A stretch of 64,000 nt of DNA from Nitrospina sp. (lineage in GTDB: Bacteria > Nitrospinota > Nitrospinia > Nitrospinales > VA-1). The position numbers and the translations under genes are program-made. The notes beneath the pieces were generated by a model that was given only the letters and a program-made list of their open reading frames with translations, ran no database searches and had not been told where the DNA came from. Positions within the stretch are counted from its first letter, which is position 1; each line of letters begins with the position of its first letter. Below are positions 43,654 through 52,704 of the stretch, piece by piece. The DNA lies in assembly GCA_018673915.1 (NCBI GenBank), contig JABHBK010000044.1:22940-86939 (forward strand), in the 5' to 3' direction.

Positions 43654-46600
43654 ATGTACTTGAAAAATTTAGAATTAGAGGGTTTCAAATCGTTTGTCGA
43701 CTCCACGAACCTGGAGTTCAAAAACGGTTTCACAGCTATTGTCGGCCCAAATGGTTGTGGGAAAAGTAATGTTTCTGACGCGATTCGTTGGGTCATCGGC
43801 GAACAAAGATCCAAAACTCTACGTAGCACCCGTATTACAGATCTTATTTTTAATGGCAGTAGCAGCCGAAAACCCGTCAATCGGGCAGAAATCTCCCTAA
43901 CCTTATCCAATGTAGCATCAGGGATCCGGATTGCCGGAGTTCCCAATTCCTCTGAAGATGTCAAAGTCACGCGTTGCTACCATCGCTCCGGCGAAAGCGA
44001 ATTCTATATCAACCAAATTCCATGCCGCTTAAAGGATATCACGGATTTTCTTCTGGATGCCGGTATCAGTCCGAAAGTATTGACTATTATTGAACAAGGC
44101 CATATTCAGGACATTATCACCTCCAAACCAGAAGAGAGAAGGGTTCTAATTGAAGAGGCCGCAGGGATACTGAAGTTTAAACATCGCAAAAATGAAGCTA
44201 TCCGCAAGCTTGATAGCTCGCGCCAGAATTTAGAACGAGTGGCAGACATTGTTCAGGAACTGGCTCGCCAAGTCGAGTCGTTAAAACGTCAAGCTGCGAA
44301 GGCGGAGCGCTATAAAAAATTTAAAACCGAAATAAAAGAACTGTCCCTGAAGCTTTTTTCAGTCAAAGTCCGTCGCTATCAATCACAATTGCAAAAGATA
44401 GAAATTGAACTGCAAGAGCAAACCCAGAAAAAAGCGGAGTGGAACACCCGCCACGCAACATTCGAAAATCAGATTGCCCAACTCAATGTGGAAATTGAGG
44501 AATCGCTGAGTCGTTTGAATGAAGCCCGCGAAACCATTCATCAACTGAGCTCCCAAATCGGTAGCGGTGAACAAAATATCGCCTTCAAAAATGAACAGAA
44601 ATCAGAAGCGGAAACCGACATTGAATCTGCTATAGGGGAAGTTTCTCAAATGACCGGGGAAATTAGCAGCCTGACAAACAAAATCGAAGGTGAAAGACAG
44701 AACCTCTCCAACACCTCACAGGAAATCAATGAGCAGGAAATTATACTGGACCAGCATAAGGCTGAAAACGAGCAACAGCGAGAAACTTTGCAAGAAGCTC
44801 AAGAACGAGTTCTCAATGGGGAAAGAAATGTTCTAGAAATATTTCAGCAAACGGCTCAATCAAAAAATCAGTTGACCGCTCTCGAAACCCGGGTTCAAGG
44901 CTTGGAAACCCGCGGGGAAAAACTTGCAACAGAAAAGCAAGAAACCCATTCCCAAATTCAGGAAAACCAGTCAGCCTTGGGACAAGGAAAGGTACAGCAT
45001 CAGCAAAAAAATGAGGAGCTAATACACTTAAAGGAACAACAGGAGGCTTTGCGCCAAGAGAATACTCAGTACTCGCAACAGCTCCAAGCTGAAATAGAAA
45101 GCCATAGTTCTAAAAAGGAAGACTATTTCCAAAAAGCCTCGCTGCTGAGTTCATTGGAAAAATTAAGGAATCAGTTTGAGGGATTTCACGAAGGTGTCAA
45201 ATCCCTTATGGGCAAGGAAAATGGCGAACGGATTCCAGGAATCCGAGAAGTATTGGTCGATGTTCTACAAACCCCGGCAGAATATGAAGTGGCTATCGAA
45301 ACAGCTTTGGGAGAAAAACTCCAAAGCGTTATCGTGAACTCCTATTCAGATTCTATGGAGGCTATCGGTTATCTCAAAAACAATCATTCCGGCCGAGGGT
45401 TGTTCGTCCCTCTTAATCCGAAAACAGTTCCCACGGAACCTCTTTATTTGAATGGCACACAAGGAGTCGTGGGCAAAGCGCTTAATTTTATTGAATGCCA
45501 GGAAGAATACCGACCTGTCATAGACTTGTTACTGAAAAGTGTTGTCATCGTTCAGGATATGGATGTGGCTCTTCATCTACATCAGGATTCAAAATTTCAT
45601 GGAACGGCCGTCACCTTGAACGGCGAAATGATTGATCCAAACGGATTCATCACCGGAGGTTCTGTAGAGAATGCTTCTTCCAGCCTACTTGCACGAAACC
45701 GCGAAATAGAAACACTCACCGACAATGTCGGTAGACTCAAAGAAGAATTGAATGTTTCGCAGGAAAACATCGAAAAGAAAAAACAAGGCCTTTCCGAGCT
45801 TGAGGCTCGCCTGAGACAATTAGATCAGCAAACCGTTTCCGCAGAACTTGAAACGAACAACAAACTCCGCGATCTGGAACAGTGGAGCAAGGAGGTAGAA
45901 CGGCTTGAAAGCAGGGATGCCGCCATAGGCGAAGAAATTACCGCGCTAAACGATGAAAAAAATCAATGGGCCGGAGAGAAATCCTTGCTTGATCAGCAAT
46001 TGGCATCCACTGAGCAAAAAAGAATTCAGGAAGAAACACTCTTAGCCGGCTATCGAGAAGAACTGGAACAAAACCGGTCCAGCCTTGAAACGGTTGTATC
46101 CGAAATCAGCAGACTTAAAGTTTTGATCGCATCGTTAATCGGTCGGCGGGAAAACACGCTCACCGAAATCAAACGACTGGAACTTCAGCAACAAAATCTT
46201 AAGCAGCAGATTGAAAGACGTGAGGCAGACCGAATTTCTAACCAGAATAGAATCGCAGAAATTGATACCGAAATTTCAACTCTGGGGAATTTGGTCCTCA
46301 AGCTTTCTCGAGAAAAGGATCAAAAGAGCGAAACAGCCGTTCAAGAAGAAGAGTCCTTGAGACAAAAGGAAGAAGACCTAAAGAATATGGAGCAGGATAC
46401 CCGCGAACTTTCCAGGAAAATTCAGGAGATCACTGAAACTCTTTCACAAATAGAAATTAAGCGATCAGAAAATCGTCTGCAAATTGTCCACATAGAAGAG
46501 CGGGCATACGAGGACTTCAATGCAACACGAGAAGAATTGCAATCGGCCTTTGACGACACTATCAATGAAAATGAAACCGATGAGCAAGTTAAAGAATTAA

Positions 46601-47211
46601 AGGAGAAGGTTGCAAAATTAGGAGAGGTGAATTTAGCAGCACTTTCGGATTTTGAAAAAACCAACGAGCGATACACCTTCCTGAAAAAACAGCAAGACGA
46701 TCTAGCCGAGTCGATCGAACTACTCCATTCTACCATTGAAAAAATAAACCAAACTACCCAGCAAAGGTTTCTCGACACCTTTGTGCTGGTAAACGAAAAC
46801 TTCAAGGAAATTTTTGCGCGACTCTTCCAAGGAGGAAAGGCAAGCCTTACCTTGACAGATGAATCCAACCCTCTTGATTCGGGAATTGAAATCTCCGCCA
46901 ACCCTATGGGCAAAAGCCTGCAAAGCCTGGCGTTGATGTCGGGAGGAGAAAAAGCCATGACCGCCATCGCCCTGATGTTCGCAGTATTCAAAGTTCGACC
47001 CAGTCCTTTCTGCTTGCTGGATGAAGTCGATGCTCCGCTAGACGAAGCCAATGTCGTCCGGTTTCAGGAAATGCTAAAGGAAATGGCCATCAACACACAA
47101 TTCATCATCATCACCCACAATCAAAAAACCATGACTTTTGCTAACGCACTTTATGGCATAACCATGGAAGAGCAGGGTGTCTCCAAAGCGGTTTCAGTTC
47201 ACTTCAATTAA
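43654..47211 (+). CDS. smc: Chromosome segregation protein SMC
   Basis: A 1185-residue SMC ATPase that organises and segregates the chromosome as a ring with ScpA/ScpB (not in this window). The N-terminal head has Walker A GPNGCGKSNVSDAIRW, and a long coiled-coil follows (about 170-500). The hinge (about 515-660) contains NSYSDSMEAIGYLKNN, with GGSVENASSSLLARNREIE just after it. A second coiled-coil (660-1000) leads to the C-terminal head, with signature LMSGGEKAMTAIALMFAVF and Walker B FCLLDEVDAPLDEAN. Length and architecture are typical. It is a single, intact gene, divergent from the small ORF upstream. Confidence 0.97.
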   Translation: MYLKNLELEGFKSFVDSTNLEFKNGFTAIVGPNGCGKSNVSDAIRWVIGEQRSKTLRSTRITDLIFNGSSSRKPVNRAEISLTLSNVASGIRIAGVPNSSEDVKVTRCYHRSGESEFYINQIPCRLKDITDFLLDAGISPKVLTIIEQGHIQDIITSKPEERRVLIEEAAGILKFKHRKNEAIRKLDSSRQNLERVADIVQELARQVESLKRQAAKAERYKKFKTEIKELSLKLFSVKVRRYQSQLQKIEIELQEQTQKKAEWNTRHATFENQIAQLNVEIEESLSRLNEARETIHQLSSQIGSGEQNIAFKNEQKSEAETDIESAIGEVSQMTGEISSLTNKIEGERQNLSNTSQEINEQEIILDQHKAENEQQRETLQEAQERVLNGERNVLEIFQQTAQSKNQLTALETRVQGLETRGEKLATEKQETHSQIQENQSALGQGKVQHQQKNEELIHLKEQQEALRQENTQYSQQLQAEIESHSSKKEDYFQKASLLSSLEKLRNQFEGFHEGVKSLMGKENGERIPGIREVLVDVLQTPAEYEVAIETALGEKLQSVIVNSYSDSMEAIGYLKNNHSGRGLFVPLNPKTVPTEPLYLNGTQGVVGKALNFIECQEEYRPVIDLLLKSVVIVQDMDVALHLHQDSKFHGTAVTLNGEMIDPNGFITGGSVENASSSLLARNREIETLTDNVGRLKEELNVSQENIEKKKQGLSELEARLRQLDQQTVSAELETNNKLRDLEQWSKEVERLESRDAAIGEEITALNDEKNQWAGEKSLLDQQLASTEQKRIQEETLLAGYREELEQNRSSLETVVSEISRLKVLIASLIGRRENTLTEIKRLELQQQNLKQQIERREADRISNQNRIAEIDTEISTLGNLVLKLSREKDQKSETAVQEEESLRQKEEDLKNMEQDTRELSRKIQEITETLSQIEIKRSENRLQIVHIEERAYEDFNATREELQSAFDDTINENETDEQVKELKEKVAKLGEVNLAALSDFEKTNERYTFLKKQQDDLAESIELLHSTIEKINQTTQQRFLDTFVLVNENFKEIFARLFQGGKASLTLTDESNPLDSGIEISANPMGKSLQSLALMSGGEKAMTAIALMFAVFKVRPSPFCLLDEVDAPLDEANVVRFQEMLKEMAINTQFIIITHNQKTMTFANALYGITMEEQGVSKAVSVHFN

Positions 47212-47213
47212 CC

Positions 47214-47395
47214 AGCCTGACGCTGGCCTCAAATGGAAATATCATTTTCTGGCGGCCGTGATATTCTTCCTTAAATCTCGTGCCCCGAAGGGGTAAAAAA
47301 GTTATCTCGACTTAAGTAGCCCCAGGTACCTCCCACGCTAGTGGGCGTGGTACGTTATATTCTTTCTTAGCTTTCGTGCCCCGGAGAGGTATAAT
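47214..47395. repeat. Repeat-rich spacer with dispersed repeat copies D and E
   Basis: Between smc and the LRR gene lie a CCAGC-CTGAC-GCTGG hairpin (47215), one inverted copy of the dispersed repeat at 47258-47295 (GTGATATTC...CCCCGAAGGGGTA), a hairpin CCCAC-GCTA-GTGGG near 47332, and a second inverted copy at 47354-47393. The two copies share orientation and are about 95 bp apart, like a repeat pair that multiplies together. Confidence 0.65.
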
Positions 47396-47424
47396 CACTT
47401 TACTTAATCTAATACCCCCTGAAT

Positions 47425-48777
47425 ATGGCCGAAGCAAAAGACATTGACGACAGTCTTGAATTCCTCCGGTATTTTGAAAAAAATACCGAGAACCCCGACC
47501 TGGGCGCCCTCATTCAGGAAAAATTAAGTACCGATAAAAAATCTTTAAATCTTTTAAGCTGCCAGCTTAATGAAGAAGATTTTAAAGCTATTGCCGGGTT
47601 TGGGCCCATTAAATCTGTCTCCTATTTGAACCTTGATCAGACCGGTTTAAACGCAGGAGGATTGCAATCACTCAGTGCTTCGGACTGTTTCTATAATCTG
47701 GAAAATCTTTCGCTTGGGAACAACAATCTTGACGATGAAGCCTTATTCTTCTTTTCCAAGTGTAATGCACTGGACCGCCTGAAGATCTTGAATTTATCCA
47801 GCAACGAGATCGGATCTCTGGGAGCAAAAGTTCTTTCTCTGTCAGAGGGCATAAGCAATCTGGAGCAATTAAATTTTTCATATAACCGCTTGGAACCTCT
47901 GGGCATCAAGTCGCTTGCCAATTCAAAAATTGGACGTCAATTAACAAGTATCAATCTTCGAGATACTGGGATTGGGGACGAAGGTTTAAAGTTTTTACAG
48001 CAGTCTCCGCCTCTTGAAAAAATCCATAGCATTGATCTCTCTGATAATAGTTTGACGGGTGAAGGAATGGAGGCTCTTGCACGATCCCAGGTATTTCCTA
48101 ACCTTAAGGTTTTGATCCTGAACAATAACCATCTTGGAGATGATGGAGTCTATGCCATGGCAGAATCTTCCATGTTTGAAAAACTGGAAACATTGGTCAT
48201 GCATAATAACGGGTTGACGACAGACAGCGCCTTTTCCCTTTCCCAATCAAAAACAATTACCCGACTCAAAACTCTGGACCTGAATAATAACGATCTTCGC
48301 GCAGAAGGAATAAAGGCCTTAGCAGAATCTACAAACATGAAAAATATGGAGGCCCTAGACCTGGGTGAAAACAAAATCGGGCAGGAAGGCGCAGAGGCTT
48401 TGGCGCGATCCCTCCATTTCTCTGGATTAAAATCTTTACGCCTGAACAATAATAATATTTGCGATAAAGGGGCTACAGCACTGGCCCAATCGGCTACACT
48501 GACCCAATTGGAATCTTTGTATCTTGAAAACGAAAATTGGATACATGCATCAGGCACCCTGGCAATTGCCAAGTCTAAAAACCTGGTCAGTCTTCGGCGA
48601 CTAGTTCTTGCTCTAAATGCTATTGGCGATGATGGAGCTATTCACCTTGCCAATTCCCACCAACTCTCTGGTCTGCACTTCTTAAATGTTGCGGGTAACA
48701 AACTAACCCCAAAAGGAGAAGATGCCCTGCAAAAGTCCACGGCTTTGGCAAATATTCAAGTTCTGGAAATTGTTTGA
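47425..48777 (+). CDS. Cytoplasmic leucine-rich-repeat protein
   Basis: A 450-residue protein built of about 13 leucine-rich repeats of the ribonuclease-inhibitor type, each 28-29 residues. Typical units are LKTLDLNNNDLRAEGIKALA and LRLNNNNICDKGATALAQS. The consensus LxxLxLxxNxLxxxG...AL is clear from about residue 60 to 445. A short helical region (1-55) caps the N-terminus. There is no signal peptide or membrane helix, so it should be cytoplasmic. RNase-inhibitor-type LRRs are mostly protein-binding; the partner is unknown. It is a lone gene between smc and the GGDEF-PilZ gene, preceded by intergenic repeats. Confidence 0.88.
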   Translation: MAEAKDIDDSLEFLRYFEKNTENPDLGALIQEKLSTDKKSLNLLSCQLNEEDFKAIAGFGPIKSVSYLNLDQTGLNAGGLQSLSASDCFYNLENLSLGNNNLDDEALFFFSKCNALDRLKILNLSSNEIGSLGAKVLSLSEGISNLEQLNFSYNRLEPLGIKSLANSKIGRQLTSINLRDTGIGDEGLKFLQQSPPLEKIHSIDLSDNSLTGEGMEALARSQVFPNLKVLILNNNHLGDDGVYAMAESSMFEKLETLVMHNNGLTTDSAFSLSQSKTITRLKTLDLNNNDLRAEGIKALAESTNMKNMEALDLGENKIGQEGAEALARSLHFSGLKSLRLNNNNICDKGATALAQSATLTQLESLYLENENWIHASGTLAIAKSKNLVSLRRLVLALNAIGDDGAIHLANSHQLSGLHFLNVAGNKLTPKGEDALQKSTALANIQVLEIV

Positions 48778-48928
48778 TGCAACAATACCTTTCTATTGGC
48801 TTTTGCTAAAAATTATCCGGCATAGGTATATTTTGACAGCCCCCCTTTTCTACAGGTTGATTTTCCCACCCCTGGTGATTTATATTACATAGAAGTGGTG
48901 AGTGTAACGCCGAACCCGAGGTACGGTT

Positions 48929-50119
48929 ATGAGTGACATAAGACAAACGATCATAGATTCCCTGAGTTCCGGTTTATCGAAAAATTCTGAATTCCTGGAA
49001 ACAGTTCAGGGCCTTGTCGAGACTGAGGGAGAAGAAACCTACCCCATTTTACTCAATGTATTAACCCACCTTGAGTTCAACACCAAGGATGCTAAGTCCA
49101 ATTGGGATCAAATCATCAAGCATCAAAGCCTTTTGGAAACAAAACTCGAAAGACCCGTTAAATTAATAACCGCCATGTGCGACTATTTCAGCGAAGTCTC
49201 TAAAAACCTGCAATCACCAACAATGATTGAGTTAAAAGTGTTGGAGGAGACCCGGAAGGTCTCACGCTCTGATGGTTTGACAGGATTGTTCAACCGGCGA
49301 TTTTTTGATGAAACCCTTGATGGAGAAATTAGCAAAGCCATTAGATATGATGGAAGTTTTTCTCTCATATTTTTTGATTTGGATAATTTTAAAAATCTAA
49401 ATGATACCTGGGGTCATCAGGCAGGGGACTTAACCCTTAAGCGCGTGGCGGAAATCCTGATCTTGGAAAAGAGGACCGAAGACATTGCTTGTAGATATGG
49501 CGGAGAAGAACTGGTTCTTATTCTTCCTGAAACCCAGAAGATCAACGCACTGGTTATTGCAGAACGAATTCGACAGAAAGTTGAAGAGTTGAAGTTGGAC
49601 TTTGATGGGAAATCGTTTGGCGTCACTCTAAGCGGTGGAGTCGCCTCTTATCCTACTGACGCAAAAGATATCAAGTCACTAATCCATGCCGCGGATGTCG
49701 CACTTTATCAAGCTAAAGAAAGTGGTAGAAACAGAATTTTCCTGCACGCTTTAGATAAACGACATTATATAAGGATAGATTTTGCGGGAGAAGTCCACGT
49801 GAGCAAAGTTGCTCTAGGGCATGAACAAATTAAAGTTCAAGGAAAAAATTTCAGTAGCTCAGGTTTACTTTTCGAAAGCCCCATTTCTATTGAAATCGGC
49901 GCTCAGGTCCAGGTTCAGATTACAGATCAGGGCATCGACAAACCCATTATTGTAAAAGCACTAGTCGCGCGGGTGGAAAAGTTTGACACCTATTATGATA
50001 TTGGGATCGCGTTTTTGGAAATCGACGATACAGAGGGAAGCGAAATAGCACAGACCTTGGCTAAAAACCTGGGGATTCCCACCAACCAAATTAGCCAAAA
50101 ATATAATACAGACGCTTAA
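48929..50119 (+). CDS. Diguanylate cyclase with C-terminal PilZ domain
   Basis: A 396-residue cyclic-di-GMP protein. Residues 1-110 are a helical region without a known sensor domain. The GGDEF domain (about 112-275) has SRSDGLTGLFNRRFFDETLD, FDLDNFKNLNDTWGHQAGD, the active site RYGGEELVLILPE (GGEEL, an active variant), and an inhibitory RxxD (RTED) five residues before it. The C-terminal PilZ domain (about 283-380) carries the c-di-GMP-binding RxxxR (RHYIR) and NFSSSGLLFES (N/DxSxxG). It can therefore make c-di-GMP and bind it. GAGG lies 7 nt upstream of ATG 48929. It overlaps the 3' end of the next gene by 4 bp. Confidence 0.93.
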   Translation: MSDIRQTIIDSLSSGLSKNSEFLETVQGLVETEGEETYPILLNVLTHLEFNTKDAKSNWDQIIKHQSLLETKLERPVKLITAMCDYFSEVSKNLQSPTMIELKVLEETRKVSRSDGLTGLFNRRFFDETLDGEISKAIRYDGSFSLIFFDLDNFKNLNDTWGHQAGDLTLKRVAEILILEKRTEDIACRYGGEELVLILPETQKINALVIAERIRQKVEELKLDFDGKSFGVTLSGGVASYPTDAKDIKSLIHAADVALYQAKESGRNRIFLHALDKRHYIRIDFAGEVHVSKVALGHEQIKVQGKNFSSSGLLFESPISIEIGAQVQVQITDQGIDKPIIVKALVARVEKFDTYYDIGIAFLEIDDTEGSEIAQTLAKNLGIPTNQISQKYNTDA

Positions 50120-50922
50120 AGTCGAGTCGCCAGTAAATTAAAGGTGTTTTGAGTCTTCAATACCTTATTTGCCAGCCATGCATGGAACCCATAGCGTCTG
50201 GCACAATATTTTTCGATTTTTAAAACTTCCAAACCCTCATCCAGCAAAATTTTCTGGACTCGGCTCGGATCAATTCCCCCAAATTGTCTCTGGTAATCCG
50301 AATGATGGTACTCCTCATCCAGCACCGAAATATTTCGCATATTCATTTCAGATCGATATAATTTTTCATCCAGCCAGGAAAGCGCGCGATGCAGAGCAAA
50401 CCTTAACGGTGATTCAACCTCCTGCTTAAGCGGCTCGAAAAATATGACAAGTTGATTTCCAGAAGAAAGCCTTGCGCAAATTTTCCGAAGCACAGACTCA
50501 TAATCAAAGAGATGATGCAATATTGCTGACAAGGCGATCACATCAAACTCTTCCTGATTTTGTAAAAGAAATTCTTCTACATCGCCCACAATAAATTGCG
50601 CCTGAGGTTGTAATTCTTCGGGGAGAGAGTCTTCAAATGCCTGAATCATTTCCTGCGACAAATCCAAACCCGTCAAACGGTATCCCCGGGATAAAAAACC
50701 CAACGAAAGGTAACCGGTTCCACAACCCAGGTCTAGAACTCTAGAATCCTGCTTCAGGGTAGAACACACTGCATCCAAAGTTTTTTCCAGAATAGCGGTT
50801 TGAAAAAAATTAGTCTGCTCAGGGTGGCGGGAAAGATATAGCCGATTTTCCAAAGCATGCACCCTTCGGTTTTCTTCCAACACCTTTTCTTTAGTGGCCG
50901 AGGATGCCATTGCAGATTCCAT
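50116..50922 (-). CDS. SAM-dependent methyltransferase (class I)
   Basis: A 268-residue class I methyltransferase. Motif I is VLDLGCGTGYLSLGFLSRGY, then LTGLDLSQEMIQAF (motif II), FIVGDVEEFL and DVIALSAILHHLFDYESVLR, typical of the Methyltransf_11/25 group with small-molecule or sugar substrates. The C-terminal part has an amphipathic helix (LLDEGLEVLKIEKYCARRYG). ATG 50922 shares a base with the stop of the radical SAM gene (TGATG), and ATG 50916 is also in frame. It is the last gene of the surface-sugar operon. The substrate is not predicted. Confidence 0.83.
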   Translation of the reverse strand: MESAMASSATKEKVLEENRRVHALENRLYLSRHPEQTNFFQTAILEKTLDAVCSTLKQDSRVLDLGCGTGYLSLGFLSRGYRLTGLDLSQEMIQAFEDSLPEELQPQAQFIVGDVEEFLLQNQEEFDVIALSAILHHLFDYESVLRKICARLSSGNQLVIFFEPLKQEVESPLRFALHRALSWLDEKLYRSEMNMRNISVLDEEYHHSDYQRQFGGIDPSRVQKILLDEGLEVLKIEKYCARRYGFHAWLANKVLKTQNTFNLLATRL

Positions 50923-51770
50923 CAGGGCACAAGCTCTTCAAAAAAGAAACGTTTTTGGGTTTTCGATGTTTTGCATTCATTACAATTGATGCAGACATCG
51001 GGGAATTCTCCACTTTCATGCTGAGCACGTAATCGCGCAATTTCGCTACCCCTCCATAGGTCTTGCACATTATCTTGAAAAGCATTTCCCAGTTTTAGGG
51101 TGGCGTTATAATCGACGCAACAAGGAATCACCGTCCCATCCCATAAAACCACAAGCTTTCCATAGTCTTTTCCAAAAGGCTCCGGGCATGGCTCTTCTCT
51201 TGGGCTTTGAATCAGTTTGGGTTGTGTTCGAACATGATCGGCAATAGCTTCCCAATGGCCAATATAAGGATCGACATCCTCTTGAGTTTCTTCCTCTACA
51301 GTAAAAACTACGCCCATGCTTAAATCCGGTCGACGTTTTTCTTTTTCATTTTTTAGCCGAATAATATTTTTCTCAATTTTTTCGAGTTCCACGCCACGTA
51401 TACGCTTAAACGTTTCAGCAGAACCATCAATGGAAAATCGGATGATATTAAGAGGACTATCAACAATCCTGCCAATCATTTTATCCGTCAACAAAGTTCC
51501 GTTGGTATTCATCACGATATATTTGACTCCCGCCCTATGAGCGTAGTCGAACATTTCGAAGATTTCCTTATGCAAGAGAGGCTCTCCCCAATTGTGCATA
51601 CACAGATGCTCGAGCCCAGGGCAGTCATCAATAACTTTTTTGAATAAACCAAAATCCATGAACCCTTCTTTCCGTGTCATACCTTCTGTCACAAAACAAA
51701 ACGTACAACGCAGGTTACAAGTATTGGTCGGCTCGATAATCAAAGAAGTAAGAGGCTTAATTTGCATCAT
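50922..51770 (-). CDS. Radical SAM protein with C-terminal Cys cluster (SPASM-like)
   Basis: A 282-residue radical SAM enzyme. TSLIIEPTNTCNLRCTFCFV gives the CxxxCxxC triad (near residues 17-24). NWGEPLLHKEIFEMFDYAHR matches the barrel's GGEP-like block (NWGEP), and FSIDGSAETFKRIRG also fits. The C-terminus adds a second cluster region: GTVIPCCVDYNATLKLGN and DVCINCNECK, typical of SPASM/Twitch auxiliary clusters. The reaction is not known; relatives mature peptides or modify sugars and nucleosides. It is co-transcribed with the GT2 gene (4-bp overlap upstream) and the methyltransferase. One of two different radical SAM genes in this cluster. Confidence 0.85.
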   Translation of the reverse strand: MMQIKPLTSLIIEPTNTCNLRCTFCFVTEGMTRKEGFMDFGLFKKVIDDCPGLEHLCMHNWGEPLLHKEIFEMFDYAHRAGVKYIVMNTNGTLLTDKMIGRIVDSPLNIIRFSIDGSAETFKRIRGVELEKIEKNIIRLKNEKEKRRPDLSMGVVFTVEEETQEDVDPYIGHWEAIADHVRTQPKLIQSPREEPCPEPFGKDYGKLVVLWDGTVIPCCVDYNATLKLGNAFQDNVQDLWRGSEIARLRAQHESGEFPDVCINCNECKTSKTQKRFFFEELVP

Positions 51771-52696
51771 TCCATCACCTTTCCCACAATATAGTCTGGG
51801 CGGCCCTGGATCTGGGAATGAACCCTCCCAAGATATTCTCCCAGAAATCCAATGGAAAGAAGTTGGACGCCGGCAAAAAATGCAAACACCGCCGAGAGAA
51901 CAATAAAGCCCTCAATCAAAATTCCATTAGCCATGCGTTGATATAGTAAAAATGCCATCATGAGAAACCCCATTAAAGCTCCAAATAATCCCAAATAGGT
52001 CACAAATCTCAATGGCAAATTGGAGTACCCCGTTACAAGATCCCAGGATAGTTTAAACAAGGTCAGAAAACTGTATTTGGTCGTACCCTTTTTCCTGACA
52101 TGGTGTTCCACTTCAATTTCCACACTGGGCAGTCCCATCCAGCTCATCAATACCGCCATGTATCGAGACCGGTCCCGACATGTTTCAATTTTATCTATCA
52201 CGCTCCGACGCATTGCACGAAAAGAACTTAAATTTAATTTTACAGCATCTCCAAACAGCATTTGACCAAACCTGCATAGGAGCTTCGACCCCAGGACTCT
52301 CATCAATCCATCCTGTCTCTTTTTATGCACCGTTGTGACAAGATCGATATCCCTCGTCAATGCGGCAAGCAGTTTGGGAATTTCTTCTGGAGGATTCTGC
52401 AAATCCGAATCCAGTTGAACCACAATTTTTCCCCGGCTAATTCTAAATCCAGCCAGCACAGCAGACTGTTGACCAAAGTTCCGGGTCAACTGTACCAGAC
52501 GCATTGTCCCTCCAGCCTCCTTGATCCGCTGAAGCTTTTCAAATGAGCCATCATCACTGCCATCATCCACAATCACAATTTCGTAAGAACGGTTTAATCC
52601 ATCACAAACTTTTTTGAGCCGTAGACACAATTCTTCAACGATGGGTTCCTCGTTATACACAGGAACAACAATAGAAATTTCCGGGTTCGTATCCAT
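51767..52696 (-). CDS. Family 2 glycosyltransferase (ArnC/DPM1-like)
   Basis: A 309-residue polyprenyl-phosphate sugar transferase-like GT2. ISIVVPVYNEEPIVEELCLR opens the GT-A domain; IVDDGSDDGSFEKL and VQLDSDLQNPPEEIP are the sugar-nucleotide/metal sites, and FGQQSAVLAGFRISRG is family-specific. Two hydrophobic helices (about 233-255 and 265-290) anchor it, with FLGEYLGRVHSQIQGRPDYI at the end, as in ArnC-like enzymes. It overlaps the radical SAM gene by 4 bp. It lies in the surface-sugar cluster, where it probably charges undecaprenyl phosphate with the modified sugar. Confidence 0.9.
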   Translation of the reverse strand: MDTNPEISIVVPVYNEEPIVEELCLRLKKVCDGLNRSYEIVIVDDGSDDGSFEKLQRIKEAGGTMRLVQLTRNFGQQSAVLAGFRISRGKIVVQLDSDLQNPPEEIPKLLAALTRDIDLVTTVHKKRQDGLMRVLGSKLLCRFGQMLFGDAVKLNLSSFRAMRRSVIDKIETCRDRSRYMAVLMSWMGLPSVEIEVEHHVRKKGTTKYSFLTLFKLSWDLVTGYSNLPLRFVTYLGLFGALMGFLMMAFLLYQRMANGILIEGFIVLSAVFAFFAGVQLLSIGFLGEYLGRVHSQIQGRPDYIVGKVME

Positions 52697-52704
52697 ATTT
52701 TTCG

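Noticed and set aside
46422..47051. 209-codon open frame on the minus strand inside smc
   Set aside because: It lies fully antisense to the conserved C-terminal part of SMC, has Ser/Phe/Lys-rich low-complexity sequence typical of reverse-strand shadows, and has no independent start signals.
48778..48928. c-di-GMP riboswitch before the GGDEF-PilZ gene
   Set aside because: The conserved GEMM-type core (GCACAGGGCAAACC-like) is not present; only a ribosome-binding site and plain sequence are seen.
50116..50119. Overlap of the GGDEF-PilZ and methyltransferase genes as a frameshift sign
   Set aside because: The two genes are convergent and overlap by only four bases at their stop codons, which is ordinary tail-to-tail packing.
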